Shown here: positions 36,153 through 47,000 of the stretch, piece after piece
How the letters are laid out: the number at the start of each line of letters is the position of its first letter
Position numbering within the stretch: the first letter of the stretch is position 1
From: Mastigias papua
Taxonomy: Eukaryota; Cnidaria; Scyphozoa; Rhizostomeae; Mastigiidae
Direction of reading: 5' to 3'
DNA length: 64,000 nt
NCBI GenBank assembly: GCA_964019165.1
Contig: OZ025282.1
Span: forward strand, 14,392,229 to 14,456,228
Position numbers and translations under genes: made by a program
Notes under the pieces: model-generated
What the model saw: only the letters and a program-made list of their open reading frames with translations
Told to the model about the DNA's origin: nothing
Database searches by the model: none

Positions 36153-36220
36153 CCTCAGGACCATAGTTTAGTCCCGGCAATTCAATGTACTGAAGTTTAG
36201 AAATTTTTCTTTGTAACACA

Positions 36221-36233
36221 TAATAATAATAAT
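36221..36233. repeat. (TAA)4: A/B junction
   Basis: 3' end of A (ACACA) joined through four TAA units to the truncated 5' edge of B. Confidence 0.95.
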
Positions 36234-39200
36234 TTAGACAACAGCGTAAATGAGACTGGAACTAATTGTGAAGGTCTCTCGCTCGGCAGGTGTCCCACGG
36301 AAGAGCAGCGTGGGCCCGGTCGTTATCCTACTACTGCCAGAACTGGATGGTCGAAAAGTATGAATGTAGCAGTAATGGAGTGTTATTTTTTGAGCAAGCC
36401 TGTAGATGAAGAAGGAAAACCAGTAAGAGGCTATAGACGTAGAATGCACAATATTTGGAATGAGAGGCAAACCTTAAAAGTGACTGAACAGCGACTATGT
36501 GACCAAGCTCGCATAGTTAGAAAGAATGGTTGGCTAACTCAGGTTGAATTGGATGATATAAAGCAAAGACTTTCAACACACGAGGAAATGATAACAGAAG
36601 CTAGTCACGTGGTAGAGGAGGGCAATCTAGTTGAATTAACAGAGACGTTGCTTGAAAGAGAGCCTGTGGCTACTATCCTAGAAAATCATGGTAGGAATGA
36701 ATTAAACTCAAAAGCGATAGGAGAAATTATTAATATAATGAATGAAGGGAACCTGAATACGCCGGTAAATCTTAAAAAAGTAGATAGGAGAGCCTTGAAT
36801 GAGCTTGTTAATGAGATAGATAATGTGCTAGCTGACATTAGAACGGATAACATAAGTGATACAAACAAATTGATACGTGCTACTGCGGTGTATGTTGCAA
36901 GAGAATTTGGCTTTGGGGAACGGAACAAAGCATATAGGATGAAAGAGCCTTGGTGGAAAAGAAGAATAATAGAATCCATAAGCAAACTCCGTAAAGATAT
37001 CAATATCCTTGAACGTAAAAAGAGAGGAGAATCAATAAAGAAAAGCAAATATAATGAAATTTCTAGGAAATACAATCTCACGAAAAAAGGTATTAGTTTG
37101 GTGATCGAAGAGTTGAAACAGAGATTGCAAGCCAAGGCATTCAAATTACGTAGGTATGAGCAAAGAACGCAACAATATCAGATTAATAGAATGTTCCAAT
37201 ATGATCAAGCGAAGGTTTATCAAAAACTTCAATGTGACAACAAAAGAGAAATTTCAAAACCAAGTGCAGATGAAAGCAAACAATTTTGGTCGGAAATATG
37301 GGACAACAAAATCCAACATAATAATGCTGCAAAATGGTTAGAAGAGCTTAGAAATAACAAGCGTAGTGTGGTACAAAATGACATGGAAATTACAACTAGC
37401 ATGGTGAAGCAGCAAATCAAGAAGATCCCCAACTGGAGAGCACCTGGCCCTGATGGAGTCCAGGGCTTTTGGATTAAGAAGCTAACGTCACTACATGAGA
37501 GAATTGTATCTCAGTTGAATGACTTGTTACATAACCAGACAGAAATACCTGCATGGATGACCACTGGAAAAACTGTATTGTGTCAAAAAGACCCAAGAAA
37601 AGGAAATGCAGTTGACAATTATAGGCCCATATCCTGTTTGCCAATGATGTGGAAACTGATGACAGGGATCATTTCTGATTCTATCTACAAGTTTCTGGAT
37701 GAGAATGAGGTGCTACCAGAAGAACAAAAAGGCTGCAAGAGGAATAGTAGGGGTACAAAAGATCAAGTACTGGTGGATAAAACGATACTTGCAGATTGTA
37801 AAAAGAGGCATAAGAACCTTACCATGGCGTGGGTTGACTACAAGAAAGCCTATGACATGGTTCCTCACAGTTGGATATTAGAATGTATGAGGCTATATGG
37901 AGTATCAGACAGTGTTACTAACTTTCTGAAAAAATCAATGAGCAAATGGATGGTACAACTGACGTCTTGTGGTGAAATTTTTGGGACTGTAAACATACGG
38001 AGAGGTATATTTCAAGGGGACAGTTTGTCACCATTACTGTTTGTCATTTGTATGATTCCTCTTACTGAAATCCTCAGAAAAGTCAAAATGGGATATACTT
38101 TGGATGGTATTAAAATCAACCATTTCTTCTTCATGGATGACTTAAAGTTGTTTGGAAAAAACGAAAATGAAATTGACAGCCTAGCATCTACTGTTAACCT
38201 TATTAGCCAAGACATAGGCATGCAATTTGGAATTAAAAAGTGTGGTGTGGTACACTTGAAACGTGGAAAATTATCGAAAACTGCAGGAATTGAACTTGTC
38301 AATGGTGAAAAGATCAAGGAGGTTAATGATGAGGGATATAAGTATTTGGGTATATTGGAACTAGATAGATTGAAGGAGGAAGAAATGAAGACTACATTTC
38401 AAAAAGAATATTTCAGAAGGGTGAGACTGATAATGCAATCAAAACTTAACGGAAGAAATAAGATCAAGGCAATAAATACTTGGGCGGTCTCCTTAGTGCG
38501 CTATGGGGCAGGAATCATAATGTGGAAGAAAGCCGAATTAGAATCCATGGACAGAAGAACTAGGAAACTCATGACAATGAATAAGGAACTTCATCCAAGA
38601 GGTGATGTTGCAAGACTTTATGTTGGAAGGAAAAATGGTGGTCGGGGATTGATTAGTTGTGAGACTTGTGTTAAAACTGAGATAAACAATTTGGCTTGGT
38701 ACATTAAGCACGTCAGAGGTCCTATCGTGTCAATTGTAAGAGATCTTGGGACAATAAATGCCGACGAGGCAATAGCTTCAAGAGAATATAAGAGTAAGGC
38801 GAAACGGGAATTGGAAAATCAATGGAAGGAAAAACCAATGCATGGGGAATTCACTAGGAAGACAGATGGAATTCATTGGGAAAAAAGCTTGTCATGGTTA
38901 AGGAGCGGAGACCTGAAAGGGTGCACAGAGGCATTAGTATGTAGTGCACAGGAACAGTCTCTGCGAACTAATTACACTAAGTTTCATATCGACAAAACAA
39001 GTGATACGCCTTTATGTAGAATGTGTGGTGATAAGGGTGAAACAATTAGCCATCTAGTAAGTGAATGTGCAAAACTAGCACAAAGAGAATACAAAAGACG
39101 ACACGACAACGTAGCGCGATATATTCATTGGCTGTTAGCGGAGAAATGTGGATTTGACAGAGCTGCAAAGTGGTACGAACAGAAGCCGGATGGAGTGTTA

Positions 39201-39692
39201 GAGAATCTAGACTTTAAGCTGCTGTGGGATTTTATGATACAGTGCGATAGGATTATTCAAGCAAGAAGGCAAGACATTATTCTAGTTGATAAGGTAAAAA
39301 TGGAAGTAAAGATAATTGATATTGCAATTCCCGGTGATAGTAGGATTAGAGACAAAGAACAAGAGAAAGTTGAGAAGTATGAAGAGTTAAAGGAAGAAAT
39401 TGGAAGGGTGTGGAACATGAAGAAGGTTACAGTTATCCCTGTTGTGATTGGTGCACTAGGATGCATATCGCAAAGATTTGATAGCTATATGGACAAGATT
39501 GGAATTACTGTACAGTTGCAAGTGATACAAAAGACAGCACTCCTAGGAACAGCACGGATTTTAAGAAAGACATGTCTATGTAAGCCATTAAGTATGAAAA
39601 GGTGGGTCCTTTATCAGCTTGTTGCTGATTGTTCCCTCCTTACTCACCCAGACCTGTTAACACCTTATTGTCTGTGAGAAAATAGATTACCC
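36234..39692 (+). mobile_element. R4/Dong-like non-LTR element B (5'-truncated)
   Basis: Sister of C. Its first bases (TTAGACAACAGCGTAAATGAG) correspond to codons about 10-15 of C, so the leader and about 10-15 codons are missing. The 3' UTR ends ACCCATAATAAT. Confidence 0.85.
36360..39677 (+). CDS. Element B polyprotein (Myb, RT, endonuclease), open
   Basis: The frame is open from the (TAA)4 tract (36,221) without any stop to 39,677. 36,360 is the first in-frame ATG; residues encoded upstream (EEQRGPGRYPTTARTGWSKS) are homologous to C. Domains: Myb-like VAVMECYFLSKP...RLCDQARIVRKNGWLTQ, basic linker, RT with NWRAPGPDGVQGFWIKKL, EQKGCKRNSRGTKDQVL, AWVDYKKAYDMVPHSWI (A), RGIFQGDSLSPLLFVIC (B), FFMDDLKLFGKN (C), finger CRMCGDKGETISHLVSEC, endonuclease RQDIILVDKVKMEVKIIDIA, where the usual Pro of RPD is Gln. 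The C-terminus runs about 30 residues past the family end (TARILRK), so the original stop was lost. Probably not active: it has no leader and an altered endonuclease motif. Confidence 0.88.
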   Translation: MNVAVMECYFLSKPVDEEGKPVRGYRRRMHNIWNERQTLKVTEQRLCDQARIVRKNGWLTQVELDDIKQRLSTHEEMITEASHVVEEGNLVELTETLLEREPVATILENHGRNELNSKAIGEIINIMNEGNLNTPVNLKKVDRRALNELVNEIDNVLADIRTDNISDTNKLIRATAVYVAREFGFGERNKAYRMKEPWWKRRIIESISKLRKDINILERKKRGESIKKSKYNEISRKYNLTKKGISLVIEELKQRLQAKAFKLRRYEQRTQQYQINRMFQYDQAKVYQKLQCDNKREISKPSADESKQFWSEIWDNKIQHNNAAKWLEELRNNKRSVVQNDMEITTSMVKQQIKKIPNWRAPGPDGVQGFWIKKLTSLHERIVSQLNDLLHNQTEIPAWMTTGKTVLCQKDPRKGNAVDNYRPISCLPMMWKLMTGIISDSIYKFLDENEVLPEEQKGCKRNSRGTKDQVLVDKTILADCKKRHKNLTMAWVDYKKAYDMVPHSWILECMRLYGVSDSVTNFLKKSMSKWMVQLTSCGEIFGTVNIRRGIFQGDSLSPLLFVICMIPLTEILRKVKMGYTLDGIKINHFFFMDDLKLFGKNENEIDSLASTVNLISQDIGMQFGIKKCGVVHLKRGKLSKTAGIELVNGEKIKEVNDEGYKYLGILELDRLKEEEMKTTFQKEYFRRVRLIMQSKLNGRNKIKAINTWAVSLVRYGAGIIMWKKAELESMDRRTRKLMTMNKELHPRGDVARLYVGRKNGGRGLISCETCVKTEINNLAWYIKHVRGPIVSIVRDLGTINADEAIASREYKSKAKRELENQWKEKPMHGEFTRKTDGIHWEKSLSWLRSGDLKGCTEALVCSAQEQSLRTNYTKFHIDKTSDTPLCRMCGDKGETISHLVSECAKLAQREYKRRHDNVARYIHWLLAEKCGFDRAAKWYEQKPDGVLENLDFKLLWDFMIQCDRIIQARRQDIILVDKVKMEVKIIDIAIPGDSRIRDKEQEKVEKYEELKEEIGRVWNMKKVTVIPVVIGALGCISQRFDSYMDKIGITVQLQVIQKTALLGTARILRKTCLCKPLSMKRWVLYQLVADCSLLTHPDLLTPYCL

Positions 39693-39757
<65 letters not shown>
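39693..39757. repeat. (TAA)n, about 21 units: B/C junction
   Basis: 65 bp of uninterrupted TAA repeats. Confidence 0.97.
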
Positions 39758-39758
<1 letters not shown>

Positions 39759-39936
39759 GTCCTGGGTATGACATAAAACTGCAACCGGTTGTGGAGTTTT
39801 GACGTGGGATAATGAGGTTACCCTTTGCCACAATTACCTCCAGGTCACTCTTGAGCAAGGTGTAGTACCTGTCAGCTCTCCCCGAGACTACGAAATACCG
39901 GGTTGGCATCCGGCGGGGGCTAGTCTGTCTCATGGG

Positions 39937-39974
39937 TAGGAGGGACTCTTCAGCCTTGGTTGGCAACCCTCCTA
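39937..39974 (+). promoter_or_regulatory. UAG-stem leader hairpin, element C
   Basis: TAGGAGGG (39,937-39,944) pairs perfectly with CCCTCCTA (39,967-39,974). Inside, ACTCTTCAGCCTTGG leads to an inner GCC/GGC pair. It ends 72 nt before the start codon at 40,047. Confidence 0.7.
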
Positions 39975-40046
39975 GTGATGGTGTCACAATTAAAAACACC
40001 GGTGGTTGTGTCACCTAATCACCACAAAACCTCGTTTTGAGTGAAA

Positions 40047-43000
40047 ATGAATCATATCAGAAATGAAGATAACGACGTGAATGGTACTGGAACTTTATGT
40101 GAAGGTGCCTCGTCCGGCAGGTGTTCTGTGGGTGAGCAGCGCAGACCCGGTCGTAATCAAGCGACTGCTAGAATGAAGTGGACGAAAGAAATGAATATTG
40201 TTGTAATGGAATGTTTTTATAGTGCTAGACCGTTTGACGAGAATGGTGTGCCAAAGAGGGGCTATCGGCAGAGGATGTTCAGAGCATGGAAGGACAGAGG
40301 TGTGTTTAACACGACTGAGCAAAGACTGTGTGATCAGGCTAGAGCCATTAGGAAAAATGGTTGGTTAACGGACGTTGAATTGGAGAGCATAAAAAGAAGA
40401 GTGTTGCAACATGATGAAGTTGATGGCATTGATGAGCGAGAAGAAGTATTACCAAGATTGGATGTTGAGGGTGAGATTAATGAGGAATACGAAGCTGATG
40501 TTAGAATTGAGGTCAATGAGGAAGTAGAAATTACACCCGAAGAGCTACAGATTATTGAAGAAGTAAAAGAATTATTAACACAAGAAGAAGACGAGAAGTA
40601 TATCATGTTTAAAAAAGTTGATAGGAAAAAATTACGTAACAAAACGCAAGAGGTGAATGGAGCTATTAAACACATTGTAACCGTAAGTATTACCCATACT
40701 AATAACCTTATCAAAGCAGCTAGTTGTTGGGTAGCAAAACAACTAGGATTAAGTACAGTTAAACAGAGGAAGAAACATACCCCATGGTGGCAACGGCGTA
40801 TAGAAGGAGATATAAAGAACTTGAGGAAAGATGTCAACATCCTTGAAAGAGAGAAAAGGGGTGAGAACGGAGTAAAGGGGAAAAGAATCGTGAAGAATTT
40901 AGTTGATAAATATAGAATAAATAGGAAAGGGCTAGAAACAGTAATAGAAGAATTAAAGCAACGGTTATTAGCAAAAGCCGCAAAGATAAAGAGATATAAT
41001 GAGAGAATAACTCAGTATAGGCAGAATCGAATGTTTGCAGTTGATCGGAAGAAGGTGCTGAATGAATTGAACGGGGAAACTAGGGGGCAAAATGTCGTTC
41101 CAGGTGCTGAAGAAAGCAGGAAATTTTGGAGTGAAATCTGGAGCATCAGAAAAGAACATAATAGACAAGCTGAATGGTTGAACGAATTGAAACGACAGCA
41201 AAACAATGTGAGAATGGAGGAGGTAGAGATCACAACAGAAATGGTAAAAAATCAGTGTAGAAAGATCCCTAATTGGAAGACCCCTGGAAGAGATGGTGTT
41301 CAAGGTTATTGGATTAAGAATCTTACATCAGTGCACGAAAGAATAGCAGCTCAGCTGAATGAAATTGTTTGTGGAGTAAGCAGATTACCTGAATGGATGA
41401 CGTATGGGAGAACTGTTCTATGTCAAAAAGATCCAAGTAAGGGAGGAGCAGTTGATAATTATCGGCCTATATCCTGTCTACCTTTAATGTGGAAGTTACT
41501 AACAGGTATGATTGCTGGAGAGGTGTACAAATATTTAGAAAAGGAGAATATATTGCCTGATGAACAGAAAGGTTGTAGGAAGGGGAGTCGTGGAACTAAA
41601 GACCAACTGTTGATTGACAAGGCTGTACTGACAGATTGTAAAAGGAGAAAGACTAACTTATCTTTGGCGTGGATCGATTACAGAAAGGCATATGACTTGG
41701 TGCCTCATAGCTGGATTAGTGAGTGCCTAGAAATGGTAGGAATAGCAACGAATATTAGAGAGTTCTTGAGTGACAGTATGCAATCATGGAAGCTAGAACT
41801 AACATCATCTGGTGAAAGGTTAGGGGATGTGCATATTAAGAGAGGAATTTTCCAGGGAGACAGTCTATCCCCACTATTGTTTATTATATGTATGATTCCA
41901 TTGACATTGATATTGAGGAAAGTGACAGCTTGTTATGAATGGGGTGACAAAGAATTCAAAGTTAATCATCTCCTTTTTATGGATGATCTTAAATTATTTG
42001 CCAAGAACCGAAACCAAATGGATTCATTAGTGAAAACTGTTCATGTTTTCAGTGGTGATATAGGTATGGAGTTAGGATTAAGCAAGTGTGGGGTGTTGGT
42101 ATTAAAGAAAGGGAAAATTGTGAAGCAAACCGGGATTTCACTTCCAAATGGAGATTTGATGAAAGAAATTGATGAACATGGGTATAAATATCTGGGTATT
42201 GTGGAACTAGATAAGCTTAAAGAAAGGCATATGAAAGGCAAGTTAACAAGCGAATACAAAAGAAGGTTTAAGTTGGTATTGAAATCGAAGCTAAATGGTA
42301 AGAATAAGATATTAGCGATTAACACGTGGGCTGTACCAGTATTGAGATATGGAGCAGGTATCCTGAAATGGACAGCTACTGAATTGAAAAGCTTGGATAG
42401 GAAATCAAGGAAAATTATGACCATGTATGGCGCATTTCACCCTAAGAGTGATACAGACAGGTTATATCTGACCAGAGAGAAAGGAGGCCGTGGGTTGATT
42501 AGCTGTGAGGGTTGTGTTAGAAGTGAAGAAAATAATTTGGGGTGGTATGTAAAGAATTCTGAAGAATCATTGATTCAAGGTGTTAGATTTGCTGATGTGA
42601 TAGATACTAATGATGTAAGAAGAAGTGACGAATTCAAGAAACTGCAAGTGTATGAAAGACAACAAAGTTGGAAGGAGAAAGTTATGTATGGTCAATTTGT
42701 AAGGGAGATGCCAGAATCAACTGATGCAAAGGAAACATGGAAGTGGCTAAGAAGTGCTGGCTTAAAGATACAAACAGAGGCACTTCTGTGTGCAGCGCAG
42801 GAACAGGCCCTCCGAACAAAGTATATCAAGCATCACATTGACAAATCAATAGAGTCACCACTTTGTAGGCTATGTGAAGAAAATGGCGAAACAGTCTGTC
42901 ATATTGTCAGTGAATGCAAAAAGTTGGCTCAAAAGGAGTATAAACGAAGACACGATAATGTTGCAAGGTTAGTACATTGGCACCTATGCAAGAAATATAA

Positions 43001-43433
43001 TTTTGAGTCGACAGACAAGTGGTATGAGCATTCCCCTAAAGCTGTAATGGAAGACAATGTGATAAAACTGCTATGGGATGTTAACATTCAATGTGATCAT
43101 GTGATAGAGGCGAGGAGACCTGATATAGTTATTATCAATAAACTTGACAGAACGTGCATTATCGTTGACATTGCTGTACCCGGCGATAGTAGAATTAGCC
43201 AAAAAGAAAAAGAAAAGGTTGAGAAATATCAAGATTTGAAGAGGGAAATCAAGAGAATATGGAACTTGAGAAATGTAATAGTTGTACCTGTGATTGTAGG
43301 AGCATTAGGAAGTATAACAAAGAAGTTGGGTGAATGGATAAAGAAGCTAGACATCTCAATAGCCATAGAACTACTGCAGAAAACAACAATACTAGGAACA
43401 GCCAGGATTTTGAGGAAAGTACTTGATTACTAA
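40047..43433 (+). CDS. Element C polyprotein (Myb, RT, finger, endonuclease), intact
   Basis: 1,128 residues from the ATG at 40,047; the frame is closed upstream by a TGA at 40,038. Myb-like domain at about 42-108 (MKWTKEMNIVVMECF...RLCDQARAIRKNGWLTD), which in this group probably helps choose the DNA target. Basic and coiled linker to about 400. RT with NWKTPGRDGVQGYWIKNL, KGCRKGSRGTKDQLLIDK, AWIDYRKAYDLVPHSWI (A), RGIFQGDSLSPLLFIIC (B) and LLFMDDLKLFAKN (C, Asp 646 and 647). Finger CRLCEENGETVCHIVSEC from residue 940. Restriction-like endonuclease RRPDIVIINKLDRTCIIVDI with Pro-Asp at 1025-1026, Asp about 1041 and a downstream VEKYQDLKREI Lys region. Ends VLDY. It would nick a TAA-rich target and prime reverse transcription of its own RNA. 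The only element here with leader, frame and catalytic residues all intact. Confidence 0.93.
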   Translation: MNHIRNEDNDVNGTGTLCEGASSGRCSVGEQRRPGRNQATARMKWTKEMNIVVMECFYSARPFDENGVPKRGYRQRMFRAWKDRGVFNTTEQRLCDQARAIRKNGWLTDVELESIKRRVLQHDEVDGIDEREEVLPRLDVEGEINEEYEADVRIEVNEEVEITPEELQIIEEVKELLTQEEDEKYIMFKKVDRKKLRNKTQEVNGAIKHIVTVSITHTNNLIKAASCWVAKQLGLSTVKQRKKHTPWWQRRIEGDIKNLRKDVNILEREKRGENGVKGKRIVKNLVDKYRINRKGLETVIEELKQRLLAKAAKIKRYNERITQYRQNRMFAVDRKKVLNELNGETRGQNVVPGAEESRKFWSEIWSIRKEHNRQAEWLNELKRQQNNVRMEEVEITTEMVKNQCRKIPNWKTPGRDGVQGYWIKNLTSVHERIAAQLNEIVCGVSRLPEWMTYGRTVLCQKDPSKGGAVDNYRPISCLPLMWKLLTGMIAGEVYKYLEKENILPDEQKGCRKGSRGTKDQLLIDKAVLTDCKRRKTNLSLAWIDYRKAYDLVPHSWISECLEMVGIATNIREFLSDSMQSWKLELTSSGERLGDVHIKRGIFQGDSLSPLLFIICMIPLTLILRKVTACYEWGDKEFKVNHLLFMDDLKLFAKNRNQMDSLVKTVHVFSGDIGMELGLSKCGVLVLKKGKIVKQTGISLPNGDLMKEIDEHGYKYLGIVELDKLKERHMKGKLTSEYKRRFKLVLKSKLNGKNKILAINTWAVPVLRYGAGILKWTATELKSLDRKSRKIMTMYGAFHPKSDTDRLYLTREKGGRGLISCEGCVRSEENNLGWYVKNSEESLIQGVRFADVIDTNDVRRSDEFKKLQVYERQQSWKEKVMYGQFVREMPESTDAKETWKWLRSAGLKIQTEALLCAAQEQALRTKYIKHHIDKSIESPLCRLCEENGETVCHIVSECKKLAQKEYKRRHDNVARLVHWHLCKKYNFESTDKWYEHSPKAVMEDNVIKLLWDVNIQCDHVIEARRPDIVIINKLDRTCIIVDIAVPGDSRISQKEKEKVEKYQDLKREIKRIWNLRNVIVVPVIVGALGSITKKLGEWIKKLDISIAIELLQKTTILGTARILRKVLDY

Positions 43434-43536
43434 AGGAGACTGACTGCAAGGGATCTTTGGTCATAGGTTATGACTCGCTCCCTTGAGAAATACAATCGGC
43501 AATGAGATCAGCCAGTGCTTAAAGCTGAAACACAAA

Positions 43537-43549
43537 ATAATAATAATAA
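43537..43549. repeat. (TAA)4-5: C/D junction
   Basis: Short TAA tract between the 3' end of C and the 5' end of D (AGGGGTCAAGGG). Confidence 0.95.
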
Positions 43550-43970
43550 GGGGTCAAGGGTCCTTGGAGGAGTAGTCCCTTTTCTAGTTGGCCTTCTGTG
43601 GCGTCCTAGACTGGTCTCCCCAAACCCAGCACCTTGTGAAGCGCAATATAGAGCCACTCCATGGTGAAGACCGTCTGTGCGTGGTGAAGAGCCACATCCT
43701 ACTAGAGGTGGCCATGTGACAAGCCAAACACAGCGGATCTAGGGGAGTAAACCCCGAAAACAAATCCGTAACTCAAGGTGTAAATCGTGCTGGTGGGTGG
43801 ATGGCTACAACGGCATGTAGTCATTAACGATACAAGACAACCACTGCCTTGTGGATTAGGTGTACAAGCCAAAGGCTAAGGGTGAAGATCCCTAACAGAA
43901 AGCTTCTTAGTTTTCCCCTGATAGCTATGGCGTTTAGGGGAATTTCCCCAGTCATAGGCAAATGACCTGG

Positions 43971-43998
43971 TAAACTGGACCAGAAAGTCCTGGAAGAC
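43971..43998 (+). promoter_or_regulatory. UAG-stem-type leader hairpin, element D
   Basis: TAAACTGG (43,971-43,978) pairs perfectly with CCAGTTTA (43,991-43,998). The inner GTC (43,987-43,989 region) and GAC enclose CTGGAA, as in the other elements. It ends 66 nt before the start codon. Confidence 0.6.
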
Positions 43999-44064
43999 AA
44001 CCAGTTTAGGAGAATGTCACTCTGATGTAAAACATCCAGCTATGGGAAAATAATAAAACCTTTA

Positions 44065-47000
44065 ATGGATAAGTTAAAGAATAGTTTATCATGCCGCATC
44101 GCTCGTCGTGCGGATGTACAAGGAGCGCGTCCCCCAACGAGGAACCAGGCTGGGGTCGAAAAATCGATTACTGGAACAACCTTACCCAACAATGATCTGG
44201 CAGGTAACCTTACCGAGACCTTCTCTCAAAAAGGCTCTCCAGACACAAAAAGTCTGTCCAGAAGTAAACAGAAAACAATTAGACAAAGATGGACAAGGGA
44301 AGAATATATACAAGTCATGACAGCATTTTATGAGGCAAAATGTTCGCCAGCAGAAGGCTCAAATACAGAGCAGACATATAAATTATGGAGAGAGAAACAC
44401 CTGGAAATTAGACCAGCGATGGATGCTAATAAGCTTGCTAATGTAAGACGTGATATTATCAAGAATAAGAGACTAGAAGACACCACATTACAACAGATTC
44501 AAAATGATATAAGAGAGAAAATTGAAATACAAAATGTAGATAATAGCTGTAGTGCAACCAATGATGGTACAGAGGAGAGTGAGATACTGCATGAAACAAC
44601 TGTCATCAGTCAGCCAGATATTGAAACCTCAGATCAGATCAACACCATTGATACAGCTTCAAGTGAAGAGGTAAGTGCAATTTCAGAAAAGATAATGATT
44701 AAATTGGAAGAACTGAAGCATCAACATCTATCTGATAGAATCCAACTTCCTAAAATTAGAAAAGATAGAAAAGCAAAAGATCTTATACACAAGGGAAATA
44801 TTGCGACCCTCAAATTAAAAACACAGGCCATGGAACCGCTCACAATAACTGAGCTTAATCAGATGGTATATGCTACAGCATCAGTAATAACGGAAGAACT
44901 TGGAGTAACGATACAAAGAAAGAAAGGCCGACAACATAAGCAACCCCAATGGAAAGAAAGGATTAGCAAGGATATAGAATGCTTAAGGAAGAAACTGTCA
45001 ATTTTAACCGAGAAAGTGAAAGGTAGCATGGTATCTCACAGAAAGATCACTCGAGTGCTGTCTCAACTTAAGTGTAAGAGTGAGGCAGATATACCATCAA
45101 TTACAGAAAAGATAAAGCAAAAAATTGCAGCCAAAACACAAAGGACAAGGCGGTACGAAAAGAGAGGGAAGCAATTCCGTCAAAAAAAACTGTTTAAAGA
45201 TAATGCGAAGCAGTTCTATAGAGAAATTGGCAAGAAGCAAATTGATGTAACTGAGCCACCTATACTTACTGAAATCGAAGGTTTCTGGTCGAGAATTTGG
45301 GAAAATGAAAAAGTCCATAACGAAGTAGCTGAATGGATTAGAGACCAGGAAGAATTATATAAAGATCAGCAATGCCAAGAAACTAACGATATCACAATTG
45401 ATGAGGTACGCACTGCAATAAAAAATGCGAACAACTGGACATCACCAGGGTTAGATAAGATTCCAAATTTCTGGCTTAAGAACATAGATAAGCTGCACAC
45501 GGACCTGGCAAGGGAATATAATACCATTCTCAAAGAACCAGACAAATGTCCAGAGTGGCTAACACAAGGATTAACATTCCTGATTCCTAAATCTAATGAT
45601 ACAAATGAAGCTACAAATTACCGACCAATAACTTGCTTGCCAACTATGTACAAAACATTAACCTCGATCATTACAGATAGAACATACTTGCACCTGGAGG
45701 ACAATAGATTATTACCCAATGAGCAAAAAGGATGCAAACGGGGATCATATGGTTGTAAAGATCAGCTCCTAGTGAATAAAATGATAATGGAAGACTGTAA
45801 AACAAGAAAGAAGAATCTGACAACATCATGGATTGACTACAGGAAAGCATTCGACAGTGTGCCACACAGCTGGATTATAAAGACATTGGAACTTTACAAA
45901 GTATCGCCTGAGATTGTTAACTTTATGAAAGTGAACATGAAAAACTGGAAAACAACATTGCTTCTAAGACATGCTACCGGCACACTGACGTCTCGATTGA
46001 TAGAAATAAGGAGTGGCATATTTCAAGGCGATTCTTTATCCCCGCTTCTATTTTGCTTGGCTCTGGCTCCCCTAAGCAACTTGCTTCATTCTACTAATTG
46101 CGGATATGATATCCATGGAAAGAAAATCAACCATCTCTTCTATATGGACGATTTAAAGGTATTTGGCAGAGACAGTCAGCAACAAGAGCGCTTGCTTCAA
46201 ACTGTTAAAACATTTAGTGACGACATTAATATGAAATTTGGACTAGACAAATGTGCCACAGCAGAATTCAAACGGGGTAAACTAGCTACAACTACATAAA
46301 TCAGACTTGATGAAGACACGACTATCAAAGAGTTGCAACAAGAGGATAGCTACAAATACCTTGGAATAAATGAAGCTGACGGTATTCAGCATGCAAAGAT
46401 GAAAGAAAAGATAAGAAAGGAGTATTACAGGAGAGTTAGACTGATACTCAAGAGTGAATTGAATGCAGTTAATCGTATTGCAGCCATCAACTCTCTTGCT
46501 ATCCCAGTCATCACATATAGTATGAATATACTCAATTGGAAGATAAATGACCTCAAAAGGCTTGACACAAAGACAAAGAAACTCTTAACAATGTATAGAA
46601 TGCACCATCCAAAAGCAGATGTGGATCGACTATACTTACCAAGAAGCGAAGGAGGGAGGGGACTAATGCAAATAGAGTTAACTTTCAAGATAGTGACTGT
46701 TGGTCTCGAAACATATTCAAGAGAAAGCAAGGACGAAATGATGAAATTGATCTTAGAGCATGAGAAGAAAAAGAAGTTATACTCTGTTACAAAAGAGGCT
46801 ACCAAATTTTGTAGAGAGCTAGAAGTCGATCAACCAGGGCATAGGGAAACGGATAGTGTCACAAATAAAGCCAAAGAAGTAAAGAATATAGTGAAAAAAC
46901 AAGGAAAAGAACAGATAAGAATAAGATGGGAACAGAAGCCGCTGCACGGTCAGTACTTGAAAAGATTGAAGAGACCAGATGTTGATGAAACTGAAACACA

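Larger units (their letters stand above)
32162..36220 (+). mobile_element. R4/Dong-like non-LTR element A
   Basis: Full-length: 5' leader (32,162-32,535) starting AGGTTCTAAAG, one polyprotein frame, short 3' UTR ending ACACATAATAAT. Bounded by (TAA)17 and (TAA)4. R4/Dong assignment rests on a Myb-like N-terminus, RT type and endonuclease, and on insertion at TAA repeats, known for Dong of silkworm. Confidence 0.85.
39758..43536 (+). mobile_element. R4/Dong-like non-LTR element C, intact
   Basis: Leader of 289 nt beginning GGTCCTGGGTATGACATAAA, complete frame, 3' UTR of about 100 nt ending GAAACACAAAATAATAAT. No lesion seen. Bounded by (TAA)n on both sides. Confidence 0.9.
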
